Shown piece after piece: positions 62,933-64,000 of a DNA stretch of 64,000 nt. The translations under genes were made by a program, and so were the position numbers. The DNA comes from Planctomycetota bacterium (GTDB lineage: Bacteria > Planctomycetota > PUPC01 > JACPCR01), in assembly GCA_016179685.1 (NCBI GenBank), contig JACPCR010000064.1, positions 94,170 through 158,169 on the forward strand, read 5' to 3'. The stretch's first letter is position 1. The number at the start of each line of letters is the position of its first letter. The notes below the pieces were generated by a model. That model worked only from the letters and a program-made list of their open reading frames with translations. It was not told the origin of the DNA and searched no databases.

Positions 62933-63883
62933 ATGTCGGCAAGGCCTTACCCGGAAGTTTTGCTCGAACTGGCGCGGGAAAATCCGGCCGTGGTCGGTCT
63001 GGCCGCCGATTGCTCCGGCTGCCTGGCGTCTCTGGCGAGCGAGTTTCCGGATCGGGCGCTTGATCTGGGGATCGCCGAATCGAACCTGATCGGCGTCGCC
63101 GCGGGCCTCGCCATCCGCGGGAAGGTCCCTTTCGCACACGGAATGGCCCCGTTCCTGACGATGCGCAGCTTTGAACAAATCCGGACCGACCTGGGTTATG
63201 GCCATCGCAACGTGAAGGTCGTTTCCGCCGCCTGCACCGGCTTGACGGGCGGGGTCTACGGGCCCACTCACCACGCCATCGAGGAGATCGCCCTGATGCG
63301 TCTCATCCCGGGCATGACGGTCCTGATGCCCGCGGATGCGTGGCAGACGGAACAAGCGGCGCGGGCGGCGGCGTCCCTGCCTGGCTGCGTGTATCTATCC
63401 CTCGCGTCCGGCGACGTGGGTCTGGACGAATCGGGCCGGACCTTCGAGGTGGGCCGGGCGGAGCTGCTGCGGCCCGGCCGGGATGTGACCCTCGTGACCA
63501 CCGGCGTGGCCACCGCGGGCGCGCTCGAGGCCGCGGAGACGCTGGCCGCGGCAGGCGTCTCCGCCCGCCTGCTCTCCATGCACACGGTGAAGCCCCTGGA
63601 TGTCGAGGCCATCCGGTCCGCCGCCCGCGAGACCCGCGGCCTGGTCACCGTCGAGGAACACTCGATCCTCGGTGGCCTCGGCGGAGCGGTGGCGGAGGTG
63701 ATGGCGGAGTGGGCCTGCCCCGTGCCCCTGCGCCGAGTGGGATTGCCGGACGTCTTTGCGTGGAAGACCGGCGGCCGGGAAAGCCTCCGGCGTCACTACC
63801 ATCTCGGCGCGGAAGCCATTGTCGCAGCCGTCAGGGACCTTCTCGGAACTGCCATCACCGAGACTCCTGAGAAACAACCGTAA
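62933..63883 (+). CDS. Transketolase, C-terminal subunit
   Basis: The 316-residue protein holds the pyrimidine-binding and C-terminal domains of transketolase: LDLGIAESNLIGVAAGLAI, GLTGGVYGPTHHAIEEIALM and LVTVEEHSILGGLGGAVAEV. Glu in GIAESN is the residue that activates thiamine diphosphate. It pairs with the N-terminal subunit encoded 120 bases upstream; that gap holds only a small AACCC/GGGTT hairpin. An upstream in-frame extension is not supported. The stop lies in a short sequence also seen near 26.9 kb. Confidence 0.92.
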   Translation: MSARPYPEVLLELARENPAVVGLAADCSGCLASLASEFPDRALDLGIAESNLIGVAAGLAIRGKVPFAHGMAPFLTMRSFEQIRTDLGYGHRNVKVVSAACTGLTGGVYGPTHHAIEEIALMRLIPGMTVLMPADAWQTEQAARAAASLPGCVYLSLASGDVGLDESGRTFEVGRAELLRPGRDVTLVTTGVATAGALEAAETLAAAGVSARLLSMHTVKPLDVEAIRSAARETRGLVTVEEHSILGGLGGAVAEVMAEWACPVPLRRVGLPDVFAWKTGGRESLRRHYHLGAEAIVAAVRDLLGTAITETPEKQP

Positions 63884-63897
63884 CTTCTCAATAAGTT
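63861..63897. repeat. Short 3'-end sequence shared with 26.9 kb
   Basis: The 37 bases around the transketolase stop (GAGAAACAACCGTAACTTCT then CAATAAGTT) closely match 26924-26957 next to the stop of the giant secreted gene. The rest of the window end (63898-64000) shows no gene. Confidence 0.5.
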
Positions 63898-64000
63898 CGG
63901 GGAGGTGGCCCCGCCTGATTTTATCATCCATGATGAGTCAGCATTTCACGAGTTTTCGTGCGGATATTGCGCTTACCCTTTCAGTTTGTGAGAAGTCCGG

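Overview
This 64 kb window looks like a chromosomal segment of an uncultured, GC-rich, diderm bacterium, probably in or near the PVC/Planctomycetota group or a neighbouring candidate phylum. The case for this is a mixture. KdsA implies LPS-type Kdo synthesis. There is MreB/MreC-based wall morphogenesis, a dihydropteroate-synthase-like DUF6513 protein typical of tetrahydromethanopterin users, and many secreted glycoside-hydrolase-like proteins. There are also repeated Gfo/Idh/MocA, enolase-superfamily, DapA-like and sugar-isomerase genes, and very large uncharacterised membrane or secreted proteins. The phylum is an inference. Promoters resembling TTGACA-N16/18-TATAAT are visible at several places.

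Layout. 1-9.4 kb: a truncated acid-sugar dehydratase, a ceramidase-like enzyme, a truncated DUF4143 ATPase, an SDR lacking its catalytic residues beside a DUF6513 protein, a Gfo/Idh/MocA oxidoreductase, an orphan ribosomal protein bL34 gene, a decayed higBA toxin-antitoxin pair and a secreted glycosidase. 9.4-15.2 kb: kdsA, a lipoyl/E3-binding protein with no catalytic domain, acpS, fabG, a HAD protein, a creatininase-family protein and moeA. 15.2-20.8 kb: a promoter followed by a coiled-coil membrane protein, a collagen-like membrane protein, mreB, mreC, tmk and a nitrilase. 20.8-22.9 kb: a repeat-rich accessory patch with a cysteine-rich secreted protein and tRNA-Arg(UCG). 23-32 kb: three secreted proteins (one glycosidase-like, one HEAT-repeat, one 1647-residue fusion), a MITE and a structured repeat. 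32-36.8 kb: a STAS/pseudo-receiver/ATPase fusion regulator, a tungsten-type aldehyde:ferredoxin oxidoreductase and a PhyH dioxygenase. 36.8-43.9 kb: a 2365-residue multispanning membrane protein. 43.9-48.6 kb: carbohydrate genes. 48.8-53.4 kb: a promoter plus a short terminated leader, then dnaG, rpoD and a C4 zinc-ribbon coiled-coil gene. 53.4-64 kb: glycosidase-like proteins, an ABC-F ATPase, a sialidase-like protein, RidA, a lone ABC ATPase and a split transketolase.

The most unusual feature is a family of at least ten intergenic hairpins. All share a roughly 20-base palindromic core close to GGAAGTGCGGGTGCACTTCC, but each has different self-complementary outer arms. Several begin on or inside the stop codon of the upstream gene, and the asymmetric centre of the core usually reads in the direction of the adjacent gene. 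A second family (three copies of a 168-179 bp repeat made of nested hairpins) and a 153 bp MITE with TTA target duplications add to the repeat load.

Functional themes are sugar-acid and polysaccharide breakdown, cell-envelope and shape genes, and the primase/major sigma factor operon. Most annotations rest on motifs read by eye; no database search was possible.
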